From Clostridia bacterium (GTDB lineage: Bacteria; Bacillota; Clostridia; Oscillospirales; Acutalibacteraceae): a stretch of DNA of 44,951 nt. The DNA lies in contig JAGAMK010000031.1 of the NCBI GenBank assembly GCA_017624735.1, forward strand, positions 1 to 44,951, written 5' to 3'. Both the position numbers and the translations under genes were made by a program. Shown piece after piece: positions 15,494-24,424 of this stretch (the first letter of the stretch is position 1; every line of letters begins with the position of its first letter). A model generated the notes under the pieces. That model was not told the DNA's origin, did no database searches, and worked only from the letters and a program-made list of their open reading frames with translations.

Positions 15494-16522
15494 ATGAATA
15501 TCTATGTAGCATTAGGTGCAACGGTAGTATTAAGCTTTTTGATTGCATTTTTATTGGGATTCGTGCTCATCCCATGGCTTAGAAAATTAAAATTTGGTCA
15601 AACTATTCTTGATATCGGTCCTGCATGGCACAAATCAAAGCAGGGAACACCTATAATGGGCGGAATAATGTTTATCATCAGTACAATAGTTTCAGTTGCA
15701 GTTGTTCTCCTTACAGACTACTTTATGGGTGGCAATCTATTCGCAAGTGAACATATTATGCCCGATACATTAAAGGTAAAACTTGTGGCAGGTGTTGTGT
15801 TAGCCCTTGGTCTCGGACTTGTAGGCTTTGCCGATGACTATATTAAGGTAGTTAAGAAAAGAAATTTAGGTCTTACAGAAATTCAGAAAACAATTCCACA
15901 GGTAATTCTCATTGTTGCTTATCTTGTGGCACTTTATATGAATGGACTTACCTATATGAAAATACCTTTTGTAGGTGTGGTTGACCTTAAATGGTTCTTC
16001 TGGATTTTCGGCGTTGCAGTAATTTACGGTGCAGTCAATGCAGTTAACTTTACTGACGGTGTTGATGGACTCTGTGCAAGTGTAACATCAGTTGCAGCAA
16101 TTTCATTCTGTGTTGCTGCTCTTATGACAAAATTCTTCGGAATCAGTATCCTTGCCGCAGCACTTTTCGGCGGATGCTTGGGATATCTTATCTGGAACTA
16201 CTATCCGTCAAAGGTTATGATGGGTGATACAGGCTCAATGTTCTTGGGTGGTATGGTTGTAGCTTTGGCTTATGCAATTGACTGTCCTATCATTCTCGTA
16301 TTCTTCGGTATTATCTACGTTATCGAAGCACTTTCAGATGTTATCCAGATTGGATATTTCAAAATCACTCATGGTAAGAGAATCTTTAAAATGGCTCCAA
16401 TTCACCACCATTTTGAAATGTGTGGTTGGAAAGAACGTAAAATCGTTACAGTATTTACTCTTGTAAATATGATTGGTTGTGCAGTAGGTCTTGCACTTTA
16501 CTATTACGGCAATATTAAATAA
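15494..16522 (+). CDS. mraY: Phospho-MurNAc-pentapeptide transferase
   Basis: MraY transfers phospho-MurNAc-pentapeptide to undecaprenyl phosphate, forming lipid I at the inner face of the membrane. The protein is strongly hydrophobic with about ten membrane segments. The cytosolic motifs GFADDYIKVVKKRN, NFTDGVDGL, GDTGSMFLGG and APIHHHFEMCGW carry the conserved acidic and histidine residues. The length of 342 residues is typical. GGAG lies nine bases before the ATG. In most dcw clusters murD would come next; here ftsW follows after 31 bases. Confidence 0.95.
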   Translation: MNIYVALGATVVLSFLIAFLLGFVLIPWLRKLKFGQTILDIGPAWHKSKQGTPIMGGIMFIISTIVSVAVVLLTDYFMGGNLFASEHIMPDTLKVKLVAGVVLALGLGLVGFADDYIKVVKKRNLGLTEIQKTIPQVILIVAYLVALYMNGLTYMKIPFVGVVDLKWFFWIFGVAVIYGAVNAVNFTDGVDGLCASVTSVAAISFCVAALMTKFFGISILAAALFGGCLGYLIWNYYPSKVMMGDTGSMFLGGMVVALAYAIDCPIILVFFGIIYVIEALSDVIQIGYFKITHGKRIFKMAPIHHHFEMCGWKERKIVTVFTLVNMIGCAVGLALYYYGNIK

Positions 16523-16553
16523 TCAAAACAAATCTTAAAAAGGCGGTGAGAAA

Positions 16554-17783
16554 ATGGCAACAAAAGCAAAGAAAACTAAAAAGAATTCCATATTAAATAC
16601 ATTTCTCGCAAATGGTTCAATGGATATTCCGTTCCTTGCAATCCTTATGACCATTGTCACAATCGGACTTGTGATGCTGTTTTCTGCCAGCTATACTTAT
16701 AGCTACTATTTCAGAAGCGGAAGTGCAGAAATATTTGGCAAACAGTTGATTTTTGCAGCTATCGGAATTGTGTTGATGTTCATAATTTCACGAATAAGAT
16801 ATGAATATTTCAAGCTTGTTGCACTTATTGGTGTTGTGGTTTCAATCGGACTGCTGTTGTTAGTTCTTGTTTTACCCGAATATAAACCGGGATTTAAAAG
16901 ATGGATTAACTTAGGCTTTACAACATTCCAGCCATCTGAAATTGCTAAAATCGGTCTTATTATGATTTTAGCCTATTTGCTTGATAAAAATTATAAAGGT
17001 GTAACAGGCAAAATTCCGAGTGAAATGCCGGGTATCAGAAGCATCCCCGAACTCACAAACGGTAAATATGTTATTTATAAATCCTTCACAAGTGTTATCT
17101 GTTACGGATTGATTATTCTTGTGTTTGCAGGACTTGTTTATCTTGAACATCACGTTTCGGGTACAATCCTTATGCTGCTTATCGGTGTTGTAATGCTTTG
17201 GTTAGGCGAGGTAAGAGGTCGTTGGTTTACGGTTGGCGTAATAATTGGCGTAATCGCTGTGGTGCTTCTTATTGCAAACCCTGACATTCTTGCAAAATAT
17301 GCAGGGGAGCGAATTACTGCTTGGCTTGATAAGGACTTTGACCCGTTGGGTGCTCGTTGGCAGACAAACAACTCTCTTTATGCCATCGGTTCAGGCGGAC
17401 TTTTAGGCACAGGTCTTGGTCAGTCAAAACAAAAGCATCTTTATGTTTCCGAACCACAGAATGACTTTATTTTCTCAATTGTATGTGAGGAATTAGGCTT
17501 TGTTGGTGCAGTTGCTATTATCATACTTTTTGCTTTACTCATATATCGTGGAATAAAAATCGGAATGAATGCAAAAGACCGCTTTGGTGCGTTACTCGCA
17601 ATGGGAATTGTTTTCCAGATAGGTCTTCAAGTGGCACTCAATATCGGTGTTGTAAGTGATTTCTTACCAAATACAGGTATCTCACTTCCATTCTTCTCCG
17701 CAGGTGGTACATCCCTTGTTATTTTGCTTGCCGAAATGGGAATGGTGCTTTCCATCTCACGTAGTGCACGTAAGAAGGAGTAA
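16554..17783 (+). CDS. ftsW: SEDS-family peptidoglycan glycosyltransferase FtsW
   Basis: FtsW polymerises lipid II into septal glycan together with the cognate class B PBP encoded upstream. The 409-residue protein has about ten membrane helices. Family signatures are visible: FKRWINLGFTTFQPSEIAKI, the large-loop segment GARWQTNNSLYAIGSGG and EPQNDFIFSI, and near the end LPNTGISLPFFSAGGTS. Its position before murG favours FtsW/SpoVE over RodA. AAAGGCGGTGAG precedes the ATG. The stop codon is seven bases upstream of murG's ATG's window, with murG's ribosome-binding site inside the ftsW 3' end. Confidence 0.93.
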   Translation: MATKAKKTKKNSILNTFLANGSMDIPFLAILMTIVTIGLVMLFSASYTYSYYFRSGSAEIFGKQLIFAAIGIVLMFIISRIRYEYFKLVALIGVVVSIGLLLLVLVLPEYKPGFKRWINLGFTTFQPSEIAKIGLIMILAYLLDKNYKGVTGKIPSEMPGIRSIPELTNGKYVIYKSFTSVICYGLIILVFAGLVYLEHHVSGTILMLLIGVVMLWLGEVRGRWFTVGVIIGVIAVVLLIANPDILAKYAGERITAWLDKDFDPLGARWQTNNSLYAIGSGGLLGTGLGQSKQKHLYVSEPQNDFIFSIVCEELGFVGAVAIIILFALLIYRGIKIGMNAKDRFGALLAMGIVFQIGLQVALNIGVVSDFLPNTGISLPFFSAGGTSLVILLAEMGMVLSISRSARKKE

Positions 17784-17787
17784 TTTT

Positions 17788-18900
17788 ATGAGAATTATGT
17801 TTGTTGCAGGTGGTACGGGTGGACACATTAACCCTGCCGTTGCAGTAGCCAATGAAATTCGTCGTCTTGACCCTGCAAGCGAAATTCTTTTTGTAGGTAC
17901 AGAGGGGCGAATGGAAACACAGATTGTCCCAAAAGCAGGGTTCAATATAAAGACAGTTAAAATGAACGGTTTGTCCCGAAAATTATCAGTTTCAGGTATA
18001 ATAGAGAATGTTAAAACAGTTCTTTTAACATTAAAAGCATCGCGGACATCAAAGGAAATTATAAAAGAATTTAACCCCGATGTTGTTGTTGGCTTTGGCG
18101 GATATGTAACAGGACCGGTCCTTAATACTGCCGTTAAAATGGGTATAAAAACTGCAATTCACGAGCAGAATGCCTTTCCGGGTGTGGCAAATAAAGCTTT
18201 GGCGAAAAAGGTTGATAAGGTAATGCTCACATCCCCACAGGCAGAAAAACATATGACTTGTAAAAACCCACCGGTTGTAACAGGTCTTCCCGTAAGACGT
18301 GAAATCGTAACAGCCGACCGTGATTTTGCACGTGCGTCTTTAAATATTAAAAATAACGAAATGCTTGTACTTTCAATGGGTGGCTCATTGGGTGCAGATG
18401 CAATAAACAATGCAGTTGTAGAAATGCTTGATATGTTGAAAAATGAAGAAAACATCAGATTTTTACACGCAACCGGTAAATACGGAAAATGGGTTCAAGA
18501 CAAACTCAACGAAAAGGGAATTCCTTTCGGCGATGGCACAAATATTGAAATCCGTGAGTATATCGACAATATGAATATTTGTCTTCCTGCTTGCGATTTG
18601 GTAATCAGTCGTGCGGGAGCAAGCTCAATTTCAGAAATTCAGGCACTTTCTAAACCATCAATTCTCATTCCGTCACCAAATGTGGCAGAAAATCATCAAT
18701 TCCACAATGCAATGACTCTTGCAGAACACGATGGTGCAGTGCTTATTGAAGAAAAAGACCTTAGTGGTAACGCACTTGCAGAAAAAGTGCTTGAACTAAA
18801 AAACGATAAGCAGAAGTTGAGAGACATTTCTGTTAATGCAGGTAAAAATGCAAAAACAGATGCTCTTTCAGAAATTTGCAGAATAATCACAAATCTGTAA
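17788..18900 (+). CDS. murG: Lipid II synthase MurG
   Basis: MurG, a peripheral GT-B glycosyltransferase, adds GlcNAc to lipid I to form lipid II. The first glycine-rich loop GGTGGHINPA (residues 8-17), GFGGYVTGP, HEQNAFPG and the UDP-GlcNAc-binding SRAGASSISE are all present. Its length is 370 residues. The open frame extends upstream into ftsW, but the ATG at 17788 with AAGGAG seven bases before it is clearly the start, since the protein then begins MRIMFVAGGTGGH as in other MurG proteins. Confidence 0.95.
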   Translation: MRIMFVAGGTGGHINPAVAVANEIRRLDPASEILFVGTEGRMETQIVPKAGFNIKTVKMNGLSRKLSVSGIIENVKTVLLTLKASRTSKEIIKEFNPDVVVGFGGYVTGPVLNTAVKMGIKTAIHEQNAFPGVANKALAKKVDKVMLTSPQAEKHMTCKNPPVVTGLPVRREIVTADRDFARASLNIKNNEMLVLSMGGSLGADAINNAVVEMLDMLKNEENIRFLHATGKYGKWVQDKLNEKGIPFGDGTNIEIREYIDNMNICLPACDLVISRAGASSISEIQALSKPSILIPSPNVAENHQFHNAMTLAEHDGAVLIEEKDLSGNALAEKVLELKNDKQKLRDISVNAGKNAKTDALSEICRIITNL

Positions 18901-18965
18901 AAATAACAAAATTCACACAAACAGCATAGTATGTGACGCAGAGTACTATAAAGGGCGTGTGAAAA

Positions 18966-20249
18966 TTGGATAAAATTATTGTTAATGGTGGCAGAAAACT
19001 GAATGGTGAAATTACGGTTCAGGGTGCAAAAAACAGCGTTCTGCCAATTCTTGTTGCAACTCTTTTAGTTGACGGAGTTTCAGTAATACATAATTGCCCG
19101 ATGCTTTCAGATGTGGATGCAACAATAAAAATACTTCAATATCTTGGTTGTACGGTGAATAGGGAAAATCACAGCATAACCGTTGATTCTACTAATGTTT
19201 TTAGGGATGATGTGCCCGATAATCTTATGAGAGAAATGCGTTCTTCCATTGTATTTTTAGGTGGAATTCTGGGAAGAATGGGAAGAGCAAAACTTTCAAC
19301 TCCGGGTGGATGCGAAATAGGTCTTCGTCCAATTGATTTGCATCTTTCCGCCATGGAACAATTTGGTGCAACTGTTACAGATGAAGATGGTTTTTTAGTC
19401 TGCTCAGCAGGTGAAAATGGTCTTCAAGGCACAAGAATTACGTTATCATTCCCAAGCGTTGGTGCAACAGAAAATATCATTCTTGCAGCAACCTGTGCTA
19501 TGGGTACAACAATTATTTCAAATGCTGCGCGAGAGCCCGAAATCAGCGATTTAGCAGATTTTCTTAATCGTTGTGGTGCGAAAATCCGTGGTGCTGGGGA
19601 TAGTACAGTTGTTATTGAGGGCGTTAAAAAACTCACACCTGCCGAACATACGGTTATTCCCGATAGAATTGTGGCTTCAACGTATTTAATCGCAACAGCT
19701 ATGACGGGTGGGGAAATTCTTATTAACAGTATTATTCCGTCACATATTGCACCAATAATCCAACCATTAAGGGAATCGGGCTGTAATATTGTAGTCAATA
19801 AAAAACAGGTGATTTTGGAATCACCGAAAATACTAAAAAGAATAAGAATGATTCGCACAATGCCACATCCGGGATTTCCTACGGATGTTCAGGCGCAGAT
19901 TATGGCACTGACATCGGTTGCCGATGGCACGAGCGTAATTGTTGAAAATATTTTTGAAAGCCGATTTAAACATATCGGTGAACTCTTACGATTTGGAGCG
20001 AAAATTCATGTCGAGGGCAGAATGGCAGTTGTGGAAGGTGTAAATCACCTTAACGGTGCAAATGTAAGAGCTACGGATTTGCGTGGTGGCTCGGCAATGA
20101 TTCTTGCGGGACTTCAAGCCCGAGGAACAACGGAAATAACGGAAATACATCATATAGACAGGGGGTACGAAACTCCCGAAAAAACACTTAGCGAATTAGG
20201 TGCGGACATAAAAAGGGTGAACAGTAATGAAAAACAAGGAAATGCCTAA
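18966..20249 (+). CDS. murA: UDP-GlcNAc 1-carboxyvinyltransferase
   Basis: MurA transfers enolpyruvate from PEP to UDP-GlcNAc, the first committed step of peptidoglycan synthesis and the target of fosfomycin. Cys116 in PGGCEIGLRPIDLH is the fosfomycin-reactive cysteine, and QGAKNSVLPI is the N-terminal substrate-binding motif. The length of 427 residues is normal. The start is TTG at 18966; an in-frame TGA lies one codon before it, so no upstream start is possible. In many Firmicutes murB stands in this position between murG and divIB. The 3' end overlaps ftsQ by 23 bases. Confidence 0.95.
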   Translation: MDKIIVNGGRKLNGEITVQGAKNSVLPILVATLLVDGVSVIHNCPMLSDVDATIKILQYLGCTVNRENHSITVDSTNVFRDDVPDNLMREMRSSIVFLGGILGRMGRAKLSTPGGCEIGLRPIDLHLSAMEQFGATVTDEDGFLVCSAGENGLQGTRITLSFPSVGATENIILAATCAMGTTIISNAAREPEISDLADFLNRCGAKIRGAGDSTVVIEGVKKLTPAEHTVIPDRIVASTYLIATAMTGGEILINSIIPSHIAPIIQPLRESGCNIVVNKKQVILESPKILKRIRMIRTMPHPGFPTDVQAQIMALTSVADGTSVIVENIFESRFKHIGELLRFGAKIHVEGRMAVVEGVNHLNGANVRATDLRGGSAMILAGLQARGTTEITEIHHIDRGYETPEKTLSELGADIKRVNSNEKQGNA

Positions 20250-21153
20250 AAAACAACAGAATGCAGCATTGTCAAAAGACGAAAAAATCGTTAACCGCAC
20301 CAATATGCGCAGAAGAAAGAATAAAAGGAAAAAGCTCATTATCCGTACTGTTTTGGGTGGAACTTTTCTTGTTGCAGGACTTGTAGTTGCAATGCTTTTG
20401 TTCTTTAATATAAACAAAATTTCTGTTACCGGAGACTCTGTGTATTCAAGTGAAGAAGTAATAAGAGTTTCTGAAATCCAGATAGGAGATAACCTTATTT
20501 TCCTTTCAAAAAACAGAATAAATAAACTTGTAACAGAAAAATTGCCTTATGTCGGTTCAGTAAAATTAAAACGTCGCCTGCCAGCACATCTTGAAATTCA
20601 GGTGACAAAAACTGATGCAGTTTTCGGAATAGCACAAGATGGTTTTTACGCTTTGTTAGACAGAGATGGCAAGGTGTTGGAGACGAATGTTGAATATATC
20701 GGCACAGATAAAACACTCCTTAATGCAGGAAAAGTAGTTTCTGCTGTTGTGGGCGAAAAAATCGTTTTAGAAAATGAAAAAACATTCCCACGAATCAAGG
20801 AAGTGTATGAAACCTGTGAAAATGTCGGACTTACTGACATTACCGAAATCAATATTACGGAACTTCACAACATAAAAGTCGTTTATCAGGGTAGAATAAC
20901 TCTTGAATTAGGCAAAACAGACGGTGACAGATTATCAAAAAAACTTGCTTTTGGTAAGGCTGCTATTGATAAACAGAATGTAGAAGATAATCAATTCAGA
21001 GGCACTATAAACCTTACAGTTGACAAAAAAGGATACCTTCAGGAAGAAACAACGGAGCCCGAAACAGAGCCAACAACAGAACCTGTTTCAGAGGGTGTTT
21101 CTACTCCTGCAACTGATGAAAAGGTAACAGAACCTACATCAAATGCAGCATAA
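20227..21153 (+). CDS. ftsQ: Cell division protein FtsQ/DivIB
   Basis: DivIB/FtsQ stabilises the FtsL-DivIC complex at the septum. The 308-residue protein has a very basic cytosolic tail (RRRKNKRKK), a transmembrane helix at about 38-60, a POTRA domain at about 64-135 that starts with INKISVTGDSVYSSEEV, and a beta domain to about 265. The final 40 residues are a low-complexity Thr/Glu/Pro tail, probably exposed in the wall. It begins inside murA, with AAAGGGTGA as ribosome-binding site, so translation is coupled. Confidence 0.88.
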   Translation: MKNKEMPKKQQNAALSKDEKIVNRTNMRRRKNKRKKLIIRTVLGGTFLVAGLVVAMLLFFNINKISVTGDSVYSSEEVIRVSEIQIGDNLIFLSKNRINKLVTEKLPYVGSVKLKRRLPAHLEIQVTKTDAVFGIAQDGFYALLDRDGKVLETNVEYIGTDKTLLNAGKVVSAVVGEKIVLENEKTFPRIKEVYETCENVGLTDITEINITELHNIKVVYQGRITLELGKTDGDRLSKKLAFGKAAIDKQNVEDNQFRGTINLTVDKKGYLQEETTEPETEPTTEPVSEGVSTPATDEKVTEPTSNAA

Positions 21154-21219
21154 ACCCGCAAAAACAAAAAAATAATGCAAAAAAATTGTTAAAAACCAAA
21201 AAAATATATACAATATATA

Positions 21220-21248
21220 TTGCAATTATTTTTTAATAATGTTAAAAT
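21220..21248 (+). promoter_or_regulatory. Candidate dedicated ftsZ promoter
   Basis: TTGCAA (21220-21225) and TAAAAT (21243-21248) are 17 bases apart in the 150-base gap between ftsQ and ftsZ. This suggests ftsZ is also transcribed on its own. Confidence 0.55.
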
Positions 21249-21303
21249 AACCTATAACTATAAAATCAATAGGTGTGAAATTATACATAGGAGGATGTTA
21301 AAA

Positions 21304-22383
21304 ATGGCATTCGAAATCAATAATGAGTATCAGGACATCGCAAACATTAAAGTAATCGGCGTTGGTGGCGGCGGCGGAAACGCTGTTGACCGTATGGCAA
21401 AGGCTGGCATTTCAGGTGTTGAACTTATCGCAGTTAACACAGACAAACAGGCTCTTGCTCGTTCACTTGCTGATGCAAAAATTCAGATTGGTGAAAAAGT
21501 AACAGCAGGACGTGGCGCAGGTGCAAAACCAGAAGTTGGTCAGAAATCAGCTGAAGAAAGCCGTGACGCAATCGTTGAAGCACTTGATAAGACACAGATG
21601 GTATTCGTTACTGCAGGTATGGGTGGCGGAACAGGTACAGGTGCTGCTCCTATTATCGCTGAAATCGCAAAGGGCAAGGGTATCCTTACAGTTGGTATCG
21701 TTACAAAGCCTTTCGCATTTGAAGGTTCTCACAGAATGAAACAGGCTGAAGCAGGTATCGCAGAACTTGCACAGCATGTTGACTCACTTATCGTTATCCC
21801 TAACGAAAGACTTAAATATGTTTCAGAGCAGAAGATTACTTTTGCTAACGCTTTCGGTATTGCTGACGACGTTCTCCGTCAGGGTGTTAACTCTGTTACA
21901 GACCTTATCACAATGCCTGCATTTATCAACCTTGACTTTGCTGACGTTACATCAGTTATGAAGGACGCAGGTCATGCTCATATGGGTATTGGTCATGCAA
22001 GTGGTAAGGATAAGGCAGAACAGGCTGCAAAATCTGCTATCTCAAGCCCACTTCTTGAAACAACAATCACAGGTGCAAAGGGTGTTATCATCAGCATCAC
22101 AGCATCTCCTGACATCACTCTTGAAGACGTTGACACAGCTGCAGGTATCGTTCGTGCACAGGCTGACGACGATGCAAACATCATCTTCGGTGTTGCTTTC
22201 GACGAAAAACTTGATGACGAAATGTATGTAACAGTTATCGCAACAGGTTTTGGTCTTGACGCAAACGGCGTTTCAAGAAAGCCTCATTACAACGCATCAG
22301 TTGACGAAATCAGCTCAGGCAGTAATTTCGGCGCTCCTGATGAAGATATGGACATTCTTGACCTTTTCAAGAACAGAAGATAA
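21304..22383 (+). CDS. ftsZ: Cell division protein FtsZ
   Basis: FtsZ is the tubulin-like GTPase that assembles the division ring. The GTP-binding signature GGGTGTG is at 107-113 and the T7-loop NLDFAD at 209-214. The globular domain ends near residue 318. What follows is short: about 28 linker residues and then a C-terminal peptide ending in DILDLFKNRR, which differs from the common DIPTFLRNR form. The total is 359 residues, shorter than the usual 380 or so. The ATG at 21304 is supported by AGGAGG nine bases before it, which rules out the longer frame from 21220. Codon choice is cleaner than in neighbours, as expected for strong expression. Confidence 0.97.
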   Translation: MAFEINNEYQDIANIKVIGVGGGGGNAVDRMAKAGISGVELIAVNTDKQALARSLADAKIQIGEKVTAGRGAGAKPEVGQKSAEESRDAIVEALDKTQMVFVTAGMGGGTGTGAAPIIAEIAKGKGILTVGIVTKPFAFEGSHRMKQAEAGIAELAQHVDSLIVIPNERLKYVSEQKITFANAFGIADDVLRQGVNSVTDLITMPAFINLDFADVTSVMKDAGHAHMGIGHASGKDKAEQAAKSAISSPLLETTITGAKGVIISITASPDITLEDVDTAAGIVRAQADDDANIIFGVAFDEKLDDEMYVTVIATGFGLDANGVSRKPHYNASVDEISSGSNFGAPDEDMDILDLFKNRR

Positions 22384-22401
22384 TCACAAAAACATAAAAG
22401 T

Positions 22402-22432
22402 AAAGACGGAGTTTTAAGCTCCGTCTTTTTTG
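22402..22432 (+). terminator. Rho-independent terminator of the dcw cluster
   Basis: GACGGAG and CTCCGTC pair around TTTTAAG; flanking AAA/TTT extends the stem, and a run of T follows. Confidence 0.92.
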
Positions 22433-22443
22433 TGCTCAAATAT

Positions 22444-22472
22444 TTGACTTGGAATTATTTTTGTGATATATT
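22444..22472 (+). promoter_or_regulatory. Candidate promoter of the lipoprotein gene
   Basis: TTGACT (22444-22449) and TATATT (22467-22472) are 17 bases apart. The ribosome-binding site GGGGG starts only about nine bases after the -10 box, so the leader would be very short. Confidence 0.5.
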
Positions 22473-22492
22473 AAAAAAAGGGGGATTTTATT

Positions 22493-22996
22493 ATGAAAAA
22501 ATATGTAGCAATTCTGTTGTCCGTAGTTTTCATTGTTCTCGTTTTTGCAGGGTGCGGTGCTGACAAGACAGTTCCCTCAAAATCATCACATACTGCGGAT
22601 GATTTTCAAATCACAGTTAGTGCTGATGATACTGTTTATAAAAAATCAGAATTGTCAGAAAATAAACCGTTTAAAGTAACCGGCGAAATCAAATATTTGG
22701 GTGATGAGGCTGTAACGATTTATCATGGTGACCCTGTATTTGTGATAGGCTTAGATGGCTTAAAAACCAAAGATGGTGCGGATTATACATCAGCAGTACA
22801 GAATGATATATTGAAAAGCACCGAAATCCTCCCGGGTGAAACACTTACCTTTGAATGGACGGGTGAGGCTGATTATGAAAATATAGGTGGATTTGATAAG
22901 GGTACATATACGGTTAATGCCTTTTACAATTTTAGAATTGGTGAAGATGGCGAAAGGGTAAGTGGCTCTTTTGAAATTCCTCTTACAATTGAATAA
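22493..22996 (+). CDS. Predicted lipoprotein of unknown function
   Basis: The 167-residue product starts with a lipoprotein-type signal peptide (MKKY, hydrophobic stretch, VFAGC with the lipidated Cys at 21; Phe at -3 is slightly unusual). The mature part is rich in beta-strand-like segments (FKVTGEIKYLGDEAVTIYHG and GTYTVNAFYNFRI in outline), suggesting an immunoglobulin-like sandwich such as that of BsuPI-type inhibitor domains. That resemblance is a guess. It has its own promoter and stands alone between the dcw terminator and convergent genes. Confidence 0.7.
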   Translation: MKKYVAILLSVVFIVLVFAGCGADKTVPSKSSHTADDFQITVSADDTVYKKSELSENKPFKVTGEIKYLGDEAVTIYHGDPVFVIGLDGLKTKDGADYTSAVQNDILKSTEILPGETLTFEWTGEADYENIGGFDKGTYTVNAFYNFRIGEDGERVSGSFEIPLTIE

Positions 22997-23007
22997 GATA
23001 AAGCAGA

Positions 23008-23034
23008 GGCGAGGTCCCACAAAAGGACCCCGCC
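23008..23034. terminator. Bidirectional hairpin between convergent genes
   Basis: GGCGAGGTCC and GGACCCCGCC pair with one mismatch around CACAAAA. It fills the 42-base gap between the lipoprotein gene and the convergent cysteine-rich gene. The T tracts are weak on both sides. Confidence 0.65.
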
Positions 23035-23038
23035 ATTC

Positions 23039-23263
23039 TTATTCCTCAATATCCAATGAAAAATCTTCTGCATCGAAATGCTCAATTTCGCGTGGTCGTC
23101 GTGGTTGACGTTTGAGTACATCGTATTTGAATTTCTTGCAGGAGAAATCCTTCTCAACAATTCCCATTTTCTGACATAAAACAGTATCTCCCGTAGGTGA
23201 GAGCTTACCGTTGGCACAGTATGAGCAAGATGCTTCTATTGATTTATTAAGTATTTTCTTCAT
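23039..23263 (-). CDS. Small cysteine-rich protein of unknown function
   Basis: The 74-residue protein carries four cysteines in the first half (CSYC, LCQK, SCKKFKYD), a pattern that could bind zinc or an iron-sulfur cluster, followed by a basic patch (KRQPRRPRE) and an acidic C-terminus. I recognise it as a type common in clostridial genomes but know no function. AGGTGA precedes the ATG. It lies 34 bases downstream of ylbJ on the same strand and is probably cotranscribed with it. Confidence 0.75.
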   Translation of the reverse strand: MKKILNKSIEASCSYCANGKLSPTGDTVLCQKMGIVEKDFSCKKFKYDVLKRQPRRPREIEHFDAEDFSLDIEE

Positions 23264-23297
23264 TTAAATCACCTGAAATTTTGTATCTGTAATAATT

Positions 23298-24353
23298 TTA
23301 ACATATTTTCTTTTTTCTATCAATATCAAAAATCATAATAATACACATTATAATAAGTGCCAAAAATCCCCAAACAGAAACGGAGAAGGTTGCAGGTTGA
23401 ATTCCGTTAGTATTAGCGAAAACATCAATCTCAACAGGTACAAAAATCAGAATAATATATGTAATAATTGCCGAAAGACCACCGTTAATAACTCGGCTGA
23501 ATAAAAAATGAGAATAATTCAATTTACATTCTTTTAAGCAATCAAGAATCTGAAAATGTACGCAAAACCCACCAAAACCGATAATGAATGCTAAATACGG
23601 CAAAGCAATTTTTCCCGAAAAATCAATACAAGCCCTTGTAACCTCAACTGTTGTTTTCACAAAAATTGATAAAAAATAGTTTGAGTTAAGTAGGTTAAAA
23701 CACTCAATAAACCCACTAAAAAGTACAATCCAACCACATATTCCTAAAAGGCTATTTATACCACTTGTGACAGATGCCGAAAGAGTTGATAAATCGGTGA
23801 TATGATACCGTTTGATTGGATGTGAATGACCGTCATCACGAAAGATAAAACGAGTAAAAAAGCCTATAATTAAAGATGAAATACAAAGAGAAGAATATAT
23901 AATAATCCCTGCAAGGGTGCTTCTCAACAGGTTTGCACCTACTACTGTAATTGTGAAAGCAGGGCCTGAATTCATACAGAAAAGACAAAGTCTTTTGGCT
24001 TGATTTTCTGTAATTTCTTCTTTTTTGAAAAGTTCTTTAATCATTTTTAACCCTATGGGAAATCCGCCAATCATAGAAAGTATAATTACAGGCACAGCAT
24101 TTGCAGGTTGTTTAAATATCACTCTCGTAATTGGGGAAAGAAATCTGTAAAAAGGGTTTAAAATATTCGAATTCACAATGTATGAAGAAAGCACAAGAAA
24201 CGGAAATAGTGATGGAATAACTGTCTGAAAGCAGATTGACAAACCATCAGTTATTCCGCTTTTTATTGCATCAGGAAACTTGAACAAAAGAAAGATAAGC
24301 AGAATAATTAAGATAATAGAAAAATATTCTTTTTTCACCTTTACTGTAACCAT
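23298..24353 (-). CDS. ylbJ: Sporulation integral membrane protein YlbJ
   Basis: YlbJ is a mother-cell membrane protein of spore-forming Firmicutes needed for heat-resistant spores. The 351-residue protein has about eight to ten hydrophobic segments. The family features SLFPFLVLSSYI, SMIGGFPIGLKMI and CLFCMNSGPAFTITVVG, typical of the nucleoside-transporter gate-like fold, support the call. AGGTGA precedes the ATG. It is divergent from the sporulation genes yqfC-yqfD; only 93 bases separate the two, so regulation in the mother cell may be shared. Confidence 0.85.
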   Translation of the reverse strand: MVTVKVKKEYFSIILIILLIFLLFKFPDAIKSGITDGLSICFQTVIPSLFPFLVLSSYIVNSNILNPFYRFLSPITRVIFKQPANAVPVIILSMIGGFPIGLKMIKELFKKEEITENQAKRLCLFCMNSGPAFTITVVGANLLRSTLAGIIIYSSLCISSLIIGFFTRFIFRDDGHSHPIKRYHITDLSTLSASVTSGINSLLGICGWIVLFSGFIECFNLLNSNYFLSIFVKTTVEVTRACIDFSGKIALPYLAFIIGFGGFCVHFQILDCLKECKLNYSHFLFSRVINGGLSAIITYIILIFVPVEIDVFANTNGIQPATFSVSVWGFLALIIMCIIMIFDIDRKKKIC

Positions 24354-24416
24354 TTAATTCACCTAATAAAATATATTGAAAATCATGGTTAATAATGAAT
24401 TTTTTATTCTCTGTTT

Positions 24417-24424
24417 CATATAAT
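24417..24424 (+). promoter_or_regulatory. Possible sigma-E type -10 element upstream of yqfC
   Basis: CATATAAT lies 22 bases before the yqfC ATG and resembles the CATA-type -10 box of sporulation sigma-E promoters. The matching -35 region is only a partial fit, so this is weak. Confidence 0.3.

Noticed and set aside
17656-17787. N-terminally extended MurG of 414 residues
   Set aside because: The extension reads ftsW in another frame. The ATG at 17788 has a canonical ribosome-binding site and gives the standard MurG start.
21220-21303. N-terminally extended FtsZ of 387 residues
   Set aside because: The extension is the AT-rich leader with the promoter; AGGAGG is placed for the ATG at 21304.
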